A DNA stretch of 64,000 bases from Flavobacterium sp. JAS (GCF_020991455.1 NZ_JAJMOX010000010.1:1-64000), one strand, 5' to 3'. Counted from the first letter of the stretch, positions 49,700 to 59,138 are shown. Translations and numbers: made by a program. Notes: generated from the sequence alone by a model not told the origin.

Positions 49700-51157
49700 A
49701 TGAAAAGAATTATTTTACCCCTATTTATTCTTGGATCATTGATTACATCATGTAATAATGACTCTAAAGATCAGGATGAAACAAAAACAACAAGTGTTGT
49801 ATTAAAAGACCAGTCTGTAACGCCAAGTTTATTGAAGGCAAAACCAGGTTTTGAAAATTTAAAAATTTATTCTCTTTTTGGCTCAGATGATGTTCTTATA
49901 GAGACTCCTAAATTTGTTTTTGGAGGTTCTGCTGACGGTTCGGGTTTATTAAAAAATACTAACGGAACTTTTACTTTTTTAGTAAATAATGAAGATAATT
50001 TTTCGGTTGCAAGAATTACATTAGACAAAACATTCAAACCTACTAAAGGGGAGTATTTGTTAAATTCTAGTGGAGGAACATGGAGACTTTGTGGTGCTAC
50101 AATGGCTACGCCAGCTGAGCACGGTTTTGGCCCTGTTTATTTAACTTGTGGGGAATCTGGAGAAGAGTCCCGTACTCATGCTTTAGATCCTTACGGAGAT
50201 GTAGGTTCTGCATCTGTATCTAAAGAATTATCTGGATTTGGTCGTTTAAGTGCTGAGAATGCATTGCCATTACGCTCTTCTGCTTACAAAGGTAAAACAG
50301 TAGTTGTAATTGGTGATGATGATTCTGGAACTTACGGAGGTCAGGTTTTTATGTATGTATCTAATACAGTTGGTGATTTAACTAACGGTTCTTTGTACAT
50401 GCTAAAAAGAAACGATGATAACCAAAGAGAAAAAGATATGGAAGTTAGTAAAACTTATCCTGTATCTTTTGTGAAAATTGACAATCATACTACTTTAACA
50501 GGAGCACAAATCAATGCATCTGTAAATACTTTGAAAGCGATTAAATTTGGTCGTGTAGAAGATTTAGATTACCGTAAAGGTGGTGATGCTGCAGATCGTG
50601 AATTGTATTTTAATGCAACTGGACAAGCTATAAGCGGAACAAATGCTGATGGTTCAAGAACTAAATATGGTAGAGTTTACAGATTAAATCTTGATGCTGC
50701 TGACCCATTAAAAGGAACTCTTGAAGTTGTTCTTGACGGAGATAACCGCGCTGGAATTGCTGGTAAATTTCAAAACCCGGATAACATTTGTGTGACTAAA
50801 AACTACGTTTACGTTGAGGAAGATGCTAACGGATACGGGGATGAAACTCACGATGCTTATATCTATCAATACAATATTGCTACAAAAGAATTAAAAGTTG
50901 TTGTAGAATTAGATCACCGTCGTACTGCAACAGATGCTGCAAAATATAATGTAGGTGGAACATCTAAATTTGGAGATTGGGAATACGGTGCTTTAATCGA
51001 TGTTTCTGAGCAAGTTGGTATTCCTGATACTTTTATGTTGAGCGTTCAGCCACATACTTGGACTGGTGCAAAATACAAAGGTGTTGATGGAGGAACTAAC
51101 CGTCCGAATGAACAACAAGCAAGTCAAATCGTAGTTATTAAAGGTTTACCTAGATAA
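49700..51157 (+). CDS. PhoX-like (DUF839) lipoprotein
   Basis: A 485-residue exported lipoprotein: signal and lipobox LGSLITSCNND (Cys18). The body resembles PhoX/DUF839 alkaline phosphatases, which bind Ca2+ and Fe3+: GGTWRLCGATMATPAEHGFGPVYLTCGESGEESRTHALDP and YVEEDANGYGDETHDAYIYQYNIATKELKVVVE. PhoX cleaves organic phosphates in other bacteria; activity here is inferred, and family members without phosphatase activity exist. It is followed by the fused cytochrome peroxidase gene. Confidence 0.82.
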   Translation: MKRIILPLFILGSLITSCNNDSKDQDETKTTSVVLKDQSVTPSLLKAKPGFENLKIYSLFGSDDVLIETPKFVFGGSADGSGLLKNTNGTFTFLVNNEDNFSVARITLDKTFKPTKGEYLLNSSGGTWRLCGATMATPAEHGFGPVYLTCGESGEESRTHALDPYGDVGSASVSKELSGFGRLSAENALPLRSSAYKGKTVVVIGDDDSGTYGGQVFMYVSNTVGDLTNGSLYMLKRNDDNQREKDMEVSKTYPVSFVKIDNHTTLTGAQINASVNTLKAIKFGRVEDLDYRKGGDAADRELYFNATGQAISGTNADGSRTKYGRVYRLNLDAADPLKGTLEVVLDGDNRAGIAGKFQNPDNICVTKNYVYVEEDANGYGDETHDAYIYQYNIATKELKVVVELDHRRTATDAAKYNVGGTSKFGDWEYGALIDVSEQVGIPDTFMLSVQPHTWTGAKYKGVDGGTNRPNEQQASQIVVIKGLPR

Positions 51158-51184
51158 ATTTTTAAAATAGTACAAAACAGCAAT

Positions 51185-51220
51185 CCACTACTTCAGTTTG
51201 AGGTAGTGGTTTCTGTTTTT
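51185..51220 (+). terminator. Hairpin between PhoX-like and peroxidase genes
   Basis: CCACTACTTCA and TGAGGTAGTGG pair with one mismatch; a T-rich run follows. It may end transcription or reduce read-through. Confidence 0.65.
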
Positions 51221-51253
51221 CTAAATATTCCTCTTTATAATCGGTATTAAATC

Positions 51254-53044
51254 ATGAAAAAAATATATTGTTTGTTGTTCTTGGTAACATTTGTTGCTTG
51301 TCAGAAAAAAAACAAACATCAGGAAATCAATAAAATGTTTCAGGACGATATTACTTTATTGATCGAAAAAGTTGCCAAACTTAAATATTCGGTACAATCA
51401 GATTCCAGTGAAGCACAAATCCAGAGGCAATTTCTGGAAGCACATAAAAGTTACAAAAAGGTCGAAATGATAAGTGAGTATTACTTGCCGACAGTTTCTA
51501 AATCAATCAACGGACCTGCAATACCTGAGTTCGAAGAAAATGATAAAGTTACGGTTGCGCCTGAAGGTTTTCAGGTTATTGAGGAATTGGTTTTTCCGAA
51601 ATATAACAAAGACACTAAAAAAGAATTGATTCAGGAATTAGGCGTTTTGTCAGCAAATTTAACTCGGTTAGAAAAAGTTTCAAGTTCGAATGAATTGACC
51701 GATGCGCACGTTTTTGATGCGATGCGATTAGAAGTCTATAGAATTATAACTTTAGGAATCACCGGTTTTGACTCGCCTGTGGTTCTAAATTCGCTTCCGG
51801 AAGCATTGGTTTCTTTAGAAACAATCGAAAAATATTATCAGGTTTATACTGAAAACACTTCAGTATCGAATGCGAAACAAGTACTTGCTGTTTTAGAAAA
51901 AGGAAAGAAGTATTTAAAAGCAAACACAAATTTCAACGCTTTTGATCGCGCTTATTTTATCAAAGAAATAGCGAATCCTTTAAGTAAAGGACTTTTTAAA
52001 ACCCAGTCTGAATTAGGAATTCCGCTCATGAAAGAGCAAAGAGGTCTCAAAACAACATCTGAAACTTTATTTGACAAAGATGCTTTTGATGCTGAAGCTT
52101 TTTCGGGTTTCCCCGATTATGAAACAACGCCTGAAAAAATTGCTCTGGGCAAAAAGTTATTCAATGATCCAATCTTATCCGGAAACAATACGCGTTCTTG
52201 CGCTTCTTGTCATCATGATGATAAAGCTTTTACAGACGGATTAGAAAGAGCAGTTTCATTAGACGGAAAATCAATGATTCATCGCAATACGCCAACATTA
52301 AATAATATCGCTTTTCAGCGTGTGTTTTTTGCAGATTCCCGAGTAAGTTATCTCGAAGATCAGGCGGTAGCGGTTATTAAAAACGAAAATGAAATGCACG
52401 GCTCTTTGGAGAAATCAGCTTTAGCAATTCAAAAAAAGGCTGACTATGTAAAGGAATTCAAGAAAGCTTTTCCAAAAGGAGATATAAATGAATTTGCAAT
52501 CAAAAATGCTTTGGCTTCTTATATTCGTTCGCTGAGTCATTACGATTCAAAATTTGATGGCTATATGCAAAACAAAACAGCGTTTACAGCAGATGAAAAA
52601 GCAGGATTTAATCTATTTGCAGGAAAAGCCAAATGTGCCACTTGCCATTTTATTCCGCTAACAAACGGAACTGTTCCGCCAAACTTTGACAGATCTGAAA
52701 GTGAGATTCTAGGTGTTCCGAATAAAAACAAAAAACTAGATGGTGATTTGGGCAAGTTTGTAATTACAGGAGCAGCTATTCATAAATATTCGTTCAAAAC
52801 TCCAACCATCAGAAACATTGAACTTACAGCGCCGTATATGCATAATGGTGTTTATAAAACCTTAGAAGAAGTGATAGATTTCTATAATGAAGGTGGAGGT
52901 TTAGGCTTGGGATTCAATCTCGATAATCAAACATTGCCAGAAGACAAATTAAAATTATCAGATAAGGAGAAACAACAGCTTATTGCGTTTATGAAGACTT
53001 TGACGGATAGTAAGTATGTAGAAAATGTGCCAATTAGAAAATGA
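51254..53044 (+). CDS. Imelysin-like and di-haem cytochrome c peroxidase fusion lipoprotein
   Basis: A 596-residue lipoprotein (lipobox TFVACQKK, Cys16). Residues about 25-245 are helical and resemble imelysin: an RQFLEAHKSYKKVEMISEYY helix, then APEGFQVIEELVF with Gly105 and Glu110 of the metal motif GxHxxE but Gln107 where the family has His. Residues about 275-590 form a MauG/CCP-type peroxidase with haem sites Cys316-Cys319-His320 (CASCHHD) and Cys461-Cys464-His465 (CATCHFI). Peroxide reduction or substrate oxidation at the outer membrane is likely; the role of the imelysin-like part is unknown. Confidence 0.88.
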   Translation: MKKIYCLLFLVTFVACQKKNKHQEINKMFQDDITLLIEKVAKLKYSVQSDSSEAQIQRQFLEAHKSYKKVEMISEYYLPTVSKSINGPAIPEFEENDKVTVAPEGFQVIEELVFPKYNKDTKKELIQELGVLSANLTRLEKVSSSNELTDAHVFDAMRLEVYRIITLGITGFDSPVVLNSLPEALVSLETIEKYYQVYTENTSVSNAKQVLAVLEKGKKYLKANTNFNAFDRAYFIKEIANPLSKGLFKTQSELGIPLMKEQRGLKTTSETLFDKDAFDAEAFSGFPDYETTPEKIALGKKLFNDPILSGNNTRSCASCHHDDKAFTDGLERAVSLDGKSMIHRNTPTLNNIAFQRVFFADSRVSYLEDQAVAVIKNENEMHGSLEKSALAIQKKADYVKEFKKAFPKGDINEFAIKNALASYIRSLSHYDSKFDGYMQNKTAFTADEKAGFNLFAGKAKCATCHFIPLTNGTVPPNFDRSESEILGVPNKNKKLDGDLGKFVITGAAIHKYSFKTPTIRNIELTAPYMHNGVYKTLEEVIDFYNEGGGLGLGFNLDNQTLPEDKLKLSDKEKQQLIAFMKTLTDSKYVENVPIRK

Positions 53045-53064
53045 GTTAATTAGATAATTTTTTC

Positions 53065-53114
53065 GCCACGAATTTTCGCAAATTTTATTCGTGCTAATTC
53101 GTGAAATTCGTGGC
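53065..53114. repeat. Inverted repeat of the GCCACGAATT family
   Basis: GCCACGAATTT (53065-53075) and AAATTCGTGGC (53104-53114) are exact reverse complements after the peroxidase gene. A longer member is at 62674-62773. Confidence 0.8.
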
Positions 53115-53184
53115 AAAAAAACTTCAAAAATTCCCGTTGGTCAAAAGCCAAATGCAGTTCATCAAACTAATTTTAATAGCGTTT

Positions 53185-53192
53185 TAGGTTTG
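53185..53192 (+). promoter_or_regulatory. Candidate -7 element of barrel protein gene
   Basis: TAGGTTTG matches TAnnTTTG 35 bases before ATG 53228 and overlaps an in-frame GTG, which supports the later start. Confidence 0.45.
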
Positions 53193-53227
53193 TGCTCCTT
53201 TGCATCAAATTAATAAAAACTATTATC

Positions 53228-53827
53228 ATGAACATGTACAAATTAGTATTACTGACTACTATTTTCTTAGTAAGTTTGATTTCTTCAAAAGTTAATGCGC
53301 AATCTCCGCTTCCAATTCATGTGGGTATTAAAGGAGGTTCCAATTATTCAGAATTGCCGGTTACAGATGGCTTTAGTTCAAAATATGCCGTTGGTTATTT
53401 TGCCGGAGCGATGGCACGATTTGATTTTAAAAGATTCTATATTCAAAATGAGTTATTGTATAGCGAGAAATCTTCAAAAATTGAAAAGAGTTCATTATCA
53501 ACTTCTAAAAATGCAAAATGGAGAAGTCTCGAAATGCCTTTGCTTATTGGTTATAAAGTAATTGATCTTTCGACTCTAAACGTGAGAGTTTTTGGAGGAG
53601 GAGTTTATTCGTATGTTCTTGATGAAAATATTTCGTCATTAAATCAGCTAAAAAACTCCTATAATAAATTTGACAAATCTAATATAAGTTATCAGGTTGG
53701 AGCAGGAGTTGAAATGTGGAAATTCACAATAGATTTCACTTATCAGGGCGGATTAAATAATGTCAGTAAAGAGTTTAATTCTAAAGTAAATTCCTTCAAT
53801 ATTGGCGTTGGATATTTTATTTTCTAA
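53228..53827 (+). CDS. Outer membrane beta-barrel protein
   Basis: A 199-residue barrel with a signal peptide (MNMYKLVLLTTIFLVSLISSKVNAQ). The pattern of amphipathic strands (IHVGIKGGSNYSELP, YFAGAMARFDFKRFYIQNELLYSEK, SYQVGAGVEMWKFTIDFTYQGGLNNV, NSFNIGVGYFIF with terminal Phe) matches PorT-like outer-membrane barrels of Bacteroidetes. No enzymatic residues are seen. It is preceded by its own -7 box and followed by a terminator. Confidence 0.85.
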   Translation: MNMYKLVLLTTIFLVSLISSKVNAQSPLPIHVGIKGGSNYSELPVTDGFSSKYAVGYFAGAMARFDFKRFYIQNELLYSEKSSKIEKSSLSTSKNAKWRSLEMPLLIGYKVIDLSTLNVRVFGGGVYSYVLDENISSLNQLKNSYNKFDKSNISYQVGAGVEMWKFTIDFTYQGGLNNVSKEFNSKVNSFNIGVGYFIF

Positions 53828-53856
53828 TAATAATTTTACCGTCTAACCTTATATAT

Positions 53857-53888
53857 ACAGCAAAGAATCTTTTTGGTTCTTTGCTGTT
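53857..53888 (+). terminator. Terminator after barrel protein gene
   Basis: Perfect 10-bp stem CAGCAAAGAA / TTCTTTGCTG around TCTTTTTGG, followed by TTTG. Confidence 0.75.
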
Positions 53889-53914
53889 TGTTTAGAAAAT
53901 ATAGGGTTATTTTT
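53887..53914 (+). promoter_or_regulatory. Promoter of the LytS-type kinase gene
   Basis: TTG (53887-53889), 17 bases, TATTTTTG (53907-53914), 40 bases before ATG 53954. Confidence 0.5.
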
Positions 53915-53953
53915 GAAAACAAAGATTTACATAATTTACTTACTCTTTTTTTG

Positions 53954-55003
53954 ATGATTATAAAAAATAAAAATCGACACTGGATATTTTTAGTTTTTTT
54001 CTGGTTCATACTAGGTATTACGATTTGGGCGCAACTGATAGCCGATTATGGAATAATTTCGGCTATACGCCAGTCAGCTTTAATATTATTAAGTTCCATT
54101 GTTTTGGCGCATTTTCTTAGTGATGTGATGCTTCCTAAGGCATTACGCAAAAACAAAATGACATTATTTGCGGTACAGGCTTTTGCAGTAGTGCTGCTTT
54201 TGTCACTTTGCCTGGCTGTGATTTATGCCGTTTTCTCCGATTCGCGCACACGTAACCGATTATATCCGGAAGAAGCTAATATGGCTACTATTGAGTTTTT
54301 GTGGGCTCGGTTTTGTGGAAGTATTCCTGCTGCACTTTTGATTTGTGGCACCGCTTGCGGACTACGTTTTTATCAGGAACATAATATTATCGAAAGAAAT
54401 CATGCTCAATTGCAGCAAGTTCATTTAGAGGCACAAATAAAAATACTGCAAGATCAGATTAATCCGCATTTGATGTTTAATGTGTTGAATCATATTCATA
54501 TTTTGATGCAAAGCAATGTCGAATTAGCATCGGTATTATTAGTTCAGTTTTCGGATATTTTAAGGTATCAGTTGTATGAATGTAATAAAGAATATGTTCC
54601 GTTACATCTCGAAATTAAATATCTAAAAGATTTAATCGCTGTCGAAGAAACCCGTTGGGGAAATGAATTAGAAGTGAAAAGCAAATGGAATATCGAAGAC
54701 GGACAGCTTCAGATTGCTCCACTGCTTTTGGTTCCGTTAATCGAAAATGCCTTTAAACACGTGTCAAGACTTCCAAATCAAAGAGGATATGTGCATTTGT
54801 CCTGTAAGCAAGTCAATAAACAATTGATTTTCGAAATAGAAAACTCTTATACAGAACAATATAAAATTCCATCAAAAAGTCAGGGATTAGGACTCGAAAA
54901 CGTCAAAAAAAGACTGGCGATTCAATATTCAGAGAAGCACGAATTAAATATCAATAAAACAGATTCAGATTTTACAGTGAAAGTTGTTCTGGATTTGAAA
55001 TAG
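53954..55003 (+). CDS. LytS-type sensor histidine kinase
   Basis: A 349-residue membrane kinase started at ATG 53954 (MIIKNKNRHWIFLVFF). Four N-terminal transmembrane helices (about 9-27, 38-56, 70-94, 118-137), then the His_kinase domain with the phospho-acceptor His172 in LQDQINPHLMFNVLNH and an ATPase domain with VPLIENAFKHV and QGLGLENVKKRL. It pairs with the LytTR regulator 170 bases downstream. Usually controls cell-wall or carbohydrate genes; the signal is unknown. Confidence 0.92.
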   Translation: MIIKNKNRHWIFLVFFWFILGITIWAQLIADYGIISAIRQSALILLSSIVLAHFLSDVMLPKALRKNKMTLFAVQAFAVVLLLSLCLAVIYAVFSDSRTRNRLYPEEANMATIEFLWARFCGSIPAALLICGTACGLRFYQEHNIIERNHAQLQQVHLEAQIKILQDQINPHLMFNVLNHIHILMQSNVELASVLLVQFSDILRYQLYECNKEYVPLHLEIKYLKDLIAVEETRWGNELEVKSKWNIEDGQLQIAPLLLVPLIENAFKHVSRLPNQRGYVHLSCKQVNKQLIFEIENSYTEQYKIPSKSQGLGLENVKKRLAIQYSEKHELNINKTDSDFTVKVVLDLK

Positions 55004-55082
55004 AAGTTTTTTTTTGCTGGAGATTAGAATTGTTAAGAAGAAAGAAGCAAGAAGAAAGATTGGAGAAGCAAGAGTGAAGAAT

Positions 55083-55114
55083 AAATCTGCTTAATCTGTA
55101 AAATCTGCGAGAAA
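55083..55114. repeat. Half of GCAGATTTTGCAGAT family
   Basis: AAATCTGCTTAATCTG, then TAAAATCTGCGAGAAA, matches one arm of the repeats at 23197-23274 and 29453-29552; no partner arm is nearby. Confidence 0.6.
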
Positions 55115-55171
55115 CCCTTTTTTAAACAATACACAAAACCTGAAACAAAGAAAACTTGAAACAAAAAAATT

Positions 55172-55882
55172 ATGAACATGAAATGTCTCGTTATTGACGA
55201 CGAACCAATTGCAAGAAACGGAATAGTAGATTTTGTTTCAAAAATTGATTTTTTGGAAGTGGTTGGTACTTGTGCTTCGGCATTACAAGCGACATCCTAT
55301 ATTCAGGATAAACAAATCGATTTGTTATTTCTGGATATCAATATGCCTTATTTGTCCGGATTAGAATTTTTAGAATCTCTGGATAATCCGCCATTGGTTA
55401 TTTTTACTACAGCTTATTCAGAACATGCTTTAGACGGATATCGTTTGCAAGTGGTTGATTATTTGTTGAAACCAATTACGTTTCAGCGTTTTTACCAAGC
55501 CACTTTAAAAGCAAAACAATGGTATCAAATGATTTCTCCAAAACAAAATCAATTGGATCCGTTTCTTTATGTTCGTCAGGACGAAGGATTTCAAAAGATT
55601 TCATGGGTAGATATTTTATACATCGAAGGAATGCAGAATTATGCTAAGCTTCATTTTAAGGATAAAGTTTTGGTAATTCACCAAACCATGATTTCATTAG
55701 AAGAAACGCTTCCTGCAGAGATTTTCTTTAGAATTCATAAATCATTTCTGGTAAATATTACACATATTGATTCCGTTTCCGGCGGACGATTATTTGTAAA
55801 AGGACAAGAACTACCTATTTCAAGAACCCGCCGTGAGGCATTGTTGAAAGAGGTAGTCTATAAAAATCTATTAAGCCGATAG
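55172..55882 (+). CDS. LytTR-family response regulator
   Basis: A 236-residue regulator with REC (residues 1-120, phospho-acceptor Asp55 in LLFLDINMPYLSGLEFL) and LytTR DNA-binding domain (about 130-232, FLYVRQDEGFQKISWVDILYIEGMQNYAKLHFKDK, FFRIHKSFLVNITHIDSV, LPISRTRREALLKEV). Receives phosphate from the LytS-type kinase upstream. It binds paired direct repeats in known members. Confidence 0.95.
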   Translation: MNMKCLVIDDEPIARNGIVDFVSKIDFLEVVGTCASALQATSYIQDKQIDLLFLDINMPYLSGLEFLESLDNPPLVIFTTAYSEHALDGYRLQVVDYLLKPITFQRFYQATLKAKQWYQMISPKQNQLDPFLYVRQDEGFQKISWVDILYIEGMQNYAKLHFKDKVLVIHQTMISLEETLPAEIFFRIHKSFLVNITHIDSVSGGRLFVKGQELPISRTRREALLKEVVYKNLLSR

Positions 55883-55884
55883 CT

Positions 55885-56820
55885 CTAGAATTGCCATTTT
55901 AGAGCTAAAGCGGCATAAAATGTAGTAGTGAATCTTGGATTTGCAAGATCCTTTTCTTTAAACATATTTCTTATTTTTCGGTCATTTGTCGAGAAAGAAC
56001 GAGCCAAAGTAGATCCTGCTGTAGGTTCAAATGTCCAGTGTTTGCCAAATTTTAGCTGAGGTCTTAAACCTGCAACAATTTGTTGATATCCCAATAACAT
56101 AGATTTGTTTGCCGGGTTTATCTCGGCAGTCATTCCGCTGATTTCGACAACCGTTTTAAGATCTAATCTATCAGACACTCTGTAGCCTAATTCTAAACCT
56201 TCCGGAAAAGCAACTTTAAAGTGTAAAGCGCCTTTAGATTCCCAATTGAAATAAATTCCAGGAAGCACCATCGGAACACCAAAACTATTGGTTAAAACCG
56301 GTCCGAAACCAAAAGCCAAATTCGGATTAAATTGTTTGATAAAAAGTACACCACCTTGTATAAGAACATCGTCTTTATTGATTTCGACCATATCTGTATA
56401 AACGCCCACAGAAGCCATTACTAATATGGACCAGGAAGGAGAAATTGATCTTAAGTGTTTGACTCCAATTTGTGCATTTAAAAGCTCGTCGGGAAAACCA
56501 TTAGGCAATTCTAGAGGAAGCGATGGCACATCATAATTCTTATTCTCCATTTTGGCATAACTTCCCTGAAGCATAATCGACCAAAGCTTTGGATGGTTGT
56601 ATTTGTCCATTTTCATGGAAAGCGGAATTTCTACAGAAAGCTGAGCTCTTTTAAAATTACTTTTAGCATCAGTTTTGGAGCTGTCAATTGGTCGGACATA
56701 ATTTGAAAACGGAACATAATCTGCTTTGAATTCGCCAGAGATACTAGATTGTGATCTTGCAGAAAATGTAACCAATAGAAAAAGAAATAGTTGCGATAGA
56801 TAAAAAACTGTTTTGTTCAT
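55885..56820 (-). CDS. Outer membrane beta-barrel protein (DUF6268-like?)
   Basis: A 311-residue exported barrel (signal from ATG 56820, MNKTVFYLSQLFLFLLVTFSARSQ). Strands alternate throughout (GEFKADYVPFSNYVRP, RAQLSVEIPLSMKMDK, SPSWSILVMASVGVYTDMVEI, AFGFGPVLTNSFG, ...TFYAALALKWQF with terminal Phe). Similar proteins are grouped in DUF6268; that match is from memory. It ends 2 bases past the LytTR stop on the opposite strand. Function unknown. Confidence 0.78.
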   Translation of the reverse strand: MNKTVFYLSQLFLFLLVTFSARSQSSISGEFKADYVPFSNYVRPIDSSKTDAKSNFKRAQLSVEIPLSMKMDKYNHPKLWSIMLQGSYAKMENKNYDVPSLPLELPNGFPDELLNAQIGVKHLRSISPSWSILVMASVGVYTDMVEINKDDVLIQGGVLFIKQFNPNLAFGFGPVLTNSFGVPMVLPGIYFNWESKGALHFKVAFPEGLELGYRVSDRLDLKTVVEISGMTAEINPANKSMLLGYQQIVAGLRPQLKFGKHWTFEPTAGSTLARSFSTNDRKIRNMFKEKDLANPRFTTTFYAALALKWQF

Positions 56821-56921
56821 GATTTTGATTAATTTTTCTGCGAAGTACAATGTTCTTCATTAATCTAAAAAAATCATTTGACGACTGGTTCTTATCTTTT
56901 GACCAACTGCATAAAATAACG

Positions 56922-56953
56922 AAACCCGACAGACTATGCGATCTATCGGGTTT
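56922..56953 (-). terminator. Terminator for the small barrel gene
   Basis: AAACCCGACAGA and TCTATCGGGTTT pair with one mismatch around CTATGCGA, just past the stop of the next gene on the minus strand. Confidence 0.75.
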
Positions 56954-56990
56954 GTTACCAAAAACAAAAAAATAAATTAAACCTTTACTT

Positions 56991-57539
56991 TTATAAATCA
57001 AAACCATAGGCTAAACGTAAAGCCACTTGGTTGGTTTTGAATTTGTTATAGTCCTCGTAACGGACACTAATATCAATGTATTTGTTGGCGTATCCAATTC
57101 CTGGTGCCCATAAAAAAGTGGTGTCATTATAACCGTTTGTAACGGCAAAACCAGCACCAACTTCACCTAAAACATAGAATTGATCTTCCCAGATAAAAGC
57201 TTTAAAACCCGCTTTTGCAGGAATAAATCCAAGATCTTTTACATCAACTCCATTTTCATCTTTTCCCATAAACAAATTAGTAAAACCAGTTGTTAAGGTT
57301 AGCGAAGTTCTTTTTGATAAATCGTATTGTAAACGAACATCTCCACCCAAAGACCAGTCATAAGCATTGTCGGTTGGTAAACCACCATTAAGCCCAAATC
57401 CTAATCTGAAGCCTTGTTCGTATTGTTTGATTTCGCCTTCAGTTTTGGTTAGCGTTGTAGTAGTAGCGTCTTGAGCAAACGTGGTATTGGCGTATAAAAA
57501 AGCGAAAGTCGCTAGGCAGAACATTTTTAGATTTCTCAT
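56991..57539 (-). CDS. Small exported outer membrane barrel protein
   Basis: A 182-residue exported protein with a signal peptide (KMFCLATFAFLYANTTFAQ). After a linker (TTTLTKTEGEIKQYEQ) the body alternates hydrophobic strands with glycines (FRLGFGLNGGLPTDNAYDWSLGGDVRLQYDLS, YVLGEVGAGFAVTNGY, WAPGIGYANKYIDISVRYEDY, NQVALRLAYGFDL), as in eight-strand OmpA-like barrels. Terminal residues GFDL lack the usual terminal Phe. Function unknown. Confidence 0.75.
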   Translation of the reverse strand: MRNLKMFCLATFAFLYANTTFAQDATTTTLTKTEGEIKQYEQGFRLGFGLNGGLPTDNAYDWSLGGDVRLQYDLSKRTSLTLTTGFTNLFMGKDENGVDVKDLGFIPAKAGFKAFIWEDQFYVLGEVGAGFAVTNGYNDTTFLWAPGIGYANKYIDISVRYEDYNKFKTNQVALRLAYGFDL

Positions 57540-57701
57540 GACAATTTATTTTGAATTTATAATGTTGTAAAAATAATAGCTAGATCTCAGGGCGTTGTTA
57601 TAGAATTTTTTGAAATTGTTATATAATACCGAGGTTCCCTAAAAATTGACTTAATATTTGCTTATGTTTTTAATATTATCAAAGAATCCAAAGCTTCTGA
57701 C

Positions 57702-57709
57702 TATCTTTG
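57702..57709 (+). promoter_or_regulatory. Candidate -7 element of MATE gene
   Basis: TATCTTTG matches TAnnTTTG; it overlaps a TTG start candidate at 57707, so GTG 57728 is preferred. Confidence 0.5.
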
Positions 57710-57727
57710 CCGACAAAAAGAATAGAA

Positions 57728-59113
57728 GTGAATTTAAAGCAGTACACCAAAGAGTTTTCATACAATTTAAGATTAGCATACCCTATTATATTAGGAATGG
57801 TCGGGCATACTTTAATAGGCATTGTAGATAATATAATGGTAGGTAAATTAGGAAGTACTGAACTTGCGGCAGTTTCATTAGGAAACAGTATGATTTTTAT
57901 TGCCATGTCGTTAGGAATTGGTTTCTCGACAGCAATTACCCCAATTGTCGCCGAAGGTGATGCCGAAAAAAATGATTCTAAAATTCGTTCAGCATTTCAT
58001 CATGGTTTGTTTTTGTGTATTATTTTAGGATTATTACTTTTTGGAATAATTGTTCTGGCAAAGCCAATAATGGAATTGCTGCAACAACCAGCCGACGTAA
58101 TTGCGCTTGCAAAACCATACCTTGACTGGGTTGCTTTCTCCTTGATTCCGCTAATTATGTATCAGGGATACAAACAATTTGCAGACGGAATGTCGATGAC
58201 AAAATATTCGATGTATGCCATGGTTATGGCAAATGTGCTGCACGTTGGGATTAATTATATGCTGATTTACGGAATCTGGATTTTTCCAAAAATGGGAATT
58301 GTTGGAGCAGCATTAGGAACCGTAATTTCAAGAATATTTCTAGTAATGTTTATGCATATCATGCTTTCAAGAAGAAATGATTTGAAACAATATTTCAAGA
58401 ACTTCAGTTTTGATGAAATTAAAAAAGAAACCATAAAAAAAATTATAAGTATTGGTTTTCCATCGGCAATGCAGATGCTTTTTGAAGTAGTATTGTTTAC
58501 AGCATCAATTTGGCTTTGTGGTAATATTGGTAAAACGAGTCAGGCGGCTAACCAAATTGCGTTGAGTTTGGCTTCGATGACCTTTATGTTTGCGATGGGA
58601 TTAAGCGTAACTTCTATGATTAGAGTTAGTAACCAAAGAGGATTAAAGGATTATAAAAACTTAATTATTGTAGCCCGTTCTATTTTTTTACTGGCAATTA
58701 TAATCGAAACTGTTTTTGCCATTCTATTTGTGGCTTTCCATGAATTTTTGCCTCATATCTTTTTGAATATGGAAAATAGCGGACAGCTTCTGGATAATAG
58801 CGAGGTAATAAGTATTGCATCAAAATTACTTTTAATAGCAGCAGTTTTCCAGATTTCTGATGGAATTCAGGTTGTTGTTCTTGGAGCTTTACGTGGTTTG
58901 CAGGATGTCAAAATTCCAATGTACATAACATTTGTGGCCTATTGGATAATTGGTTTTCCAATCTCTTATTACTTAGCCGAATATACAGATTTGAAAGCAC
59001 AAGGAGTTTGGATAGGACTTTTGGGAGGATTAACTTCTGCAGCGATATTTTTGTACATTCGTTTTCATTTCCTAACCAAAAAATTAATCAAAAATTCAGA
59101 TTCAAATAGTTAA
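57728..59113 (+). CDS. MATE-family efflux transporter
   Basis: A 12-helix cation-coupled multidrug exporter of about 461 residues. The two MATE halves are seen: LAYPIILGMVGHTLIGIVDNIMVGKLGSTELAAVSLG and IKKIISIGFPSAMQMLFEVVLFTASIWLCGNIGKTSQAANQIALSLASMTFMFAMGLS. NorM-type by order and length. I choose GTG 57728 because an upstream TTG at 57707 is within the -7 box. Substrates cannot be told from sequence. Confidence 0.92.
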   Translation: MNLKQYTKEFSYNLRLAYPIILGMVGHTLIGIVDNIMVGKLGSTELAAVSLGNSMIFIAMSLGIGFSTAITPIVAEGDAEKNDSKIRSAFHHGLFLCIILGLLLFGIIVLAKPIMELLQQPADVIALAKPYLDWVAFSLIPLIMYQGYKQFADGMSMTKYSMYAMVMANVLHVGINYMLIYGIWIFPKMGIVGAALGTVISRIFLVMFMHIMLSRRNDLKQYFKNFSFDEIKKETIKKIISIGFPSAMQMLFEVVLFTASIWLCGNIGKTSQAANQIALSLASMTFMFAMGLSVTSMIRVSNQRGLKDYKNLIIVARSIFLLAIIIETVFAILFVAFHEFLPHIFLNMENSGQLLDNSEVISIASKLLLIAAVFQISDGIQVVVLGALRGLQDVKIPMYITFVAYWIIGFPISYYLAEYTDLKAQGVWIGLLGGLTSAAIFLYIRFHFLTKKLIKNSDSNS

Positions 59114-59138
59114 ATTTGAACCTTATAAAATAAAAAAA

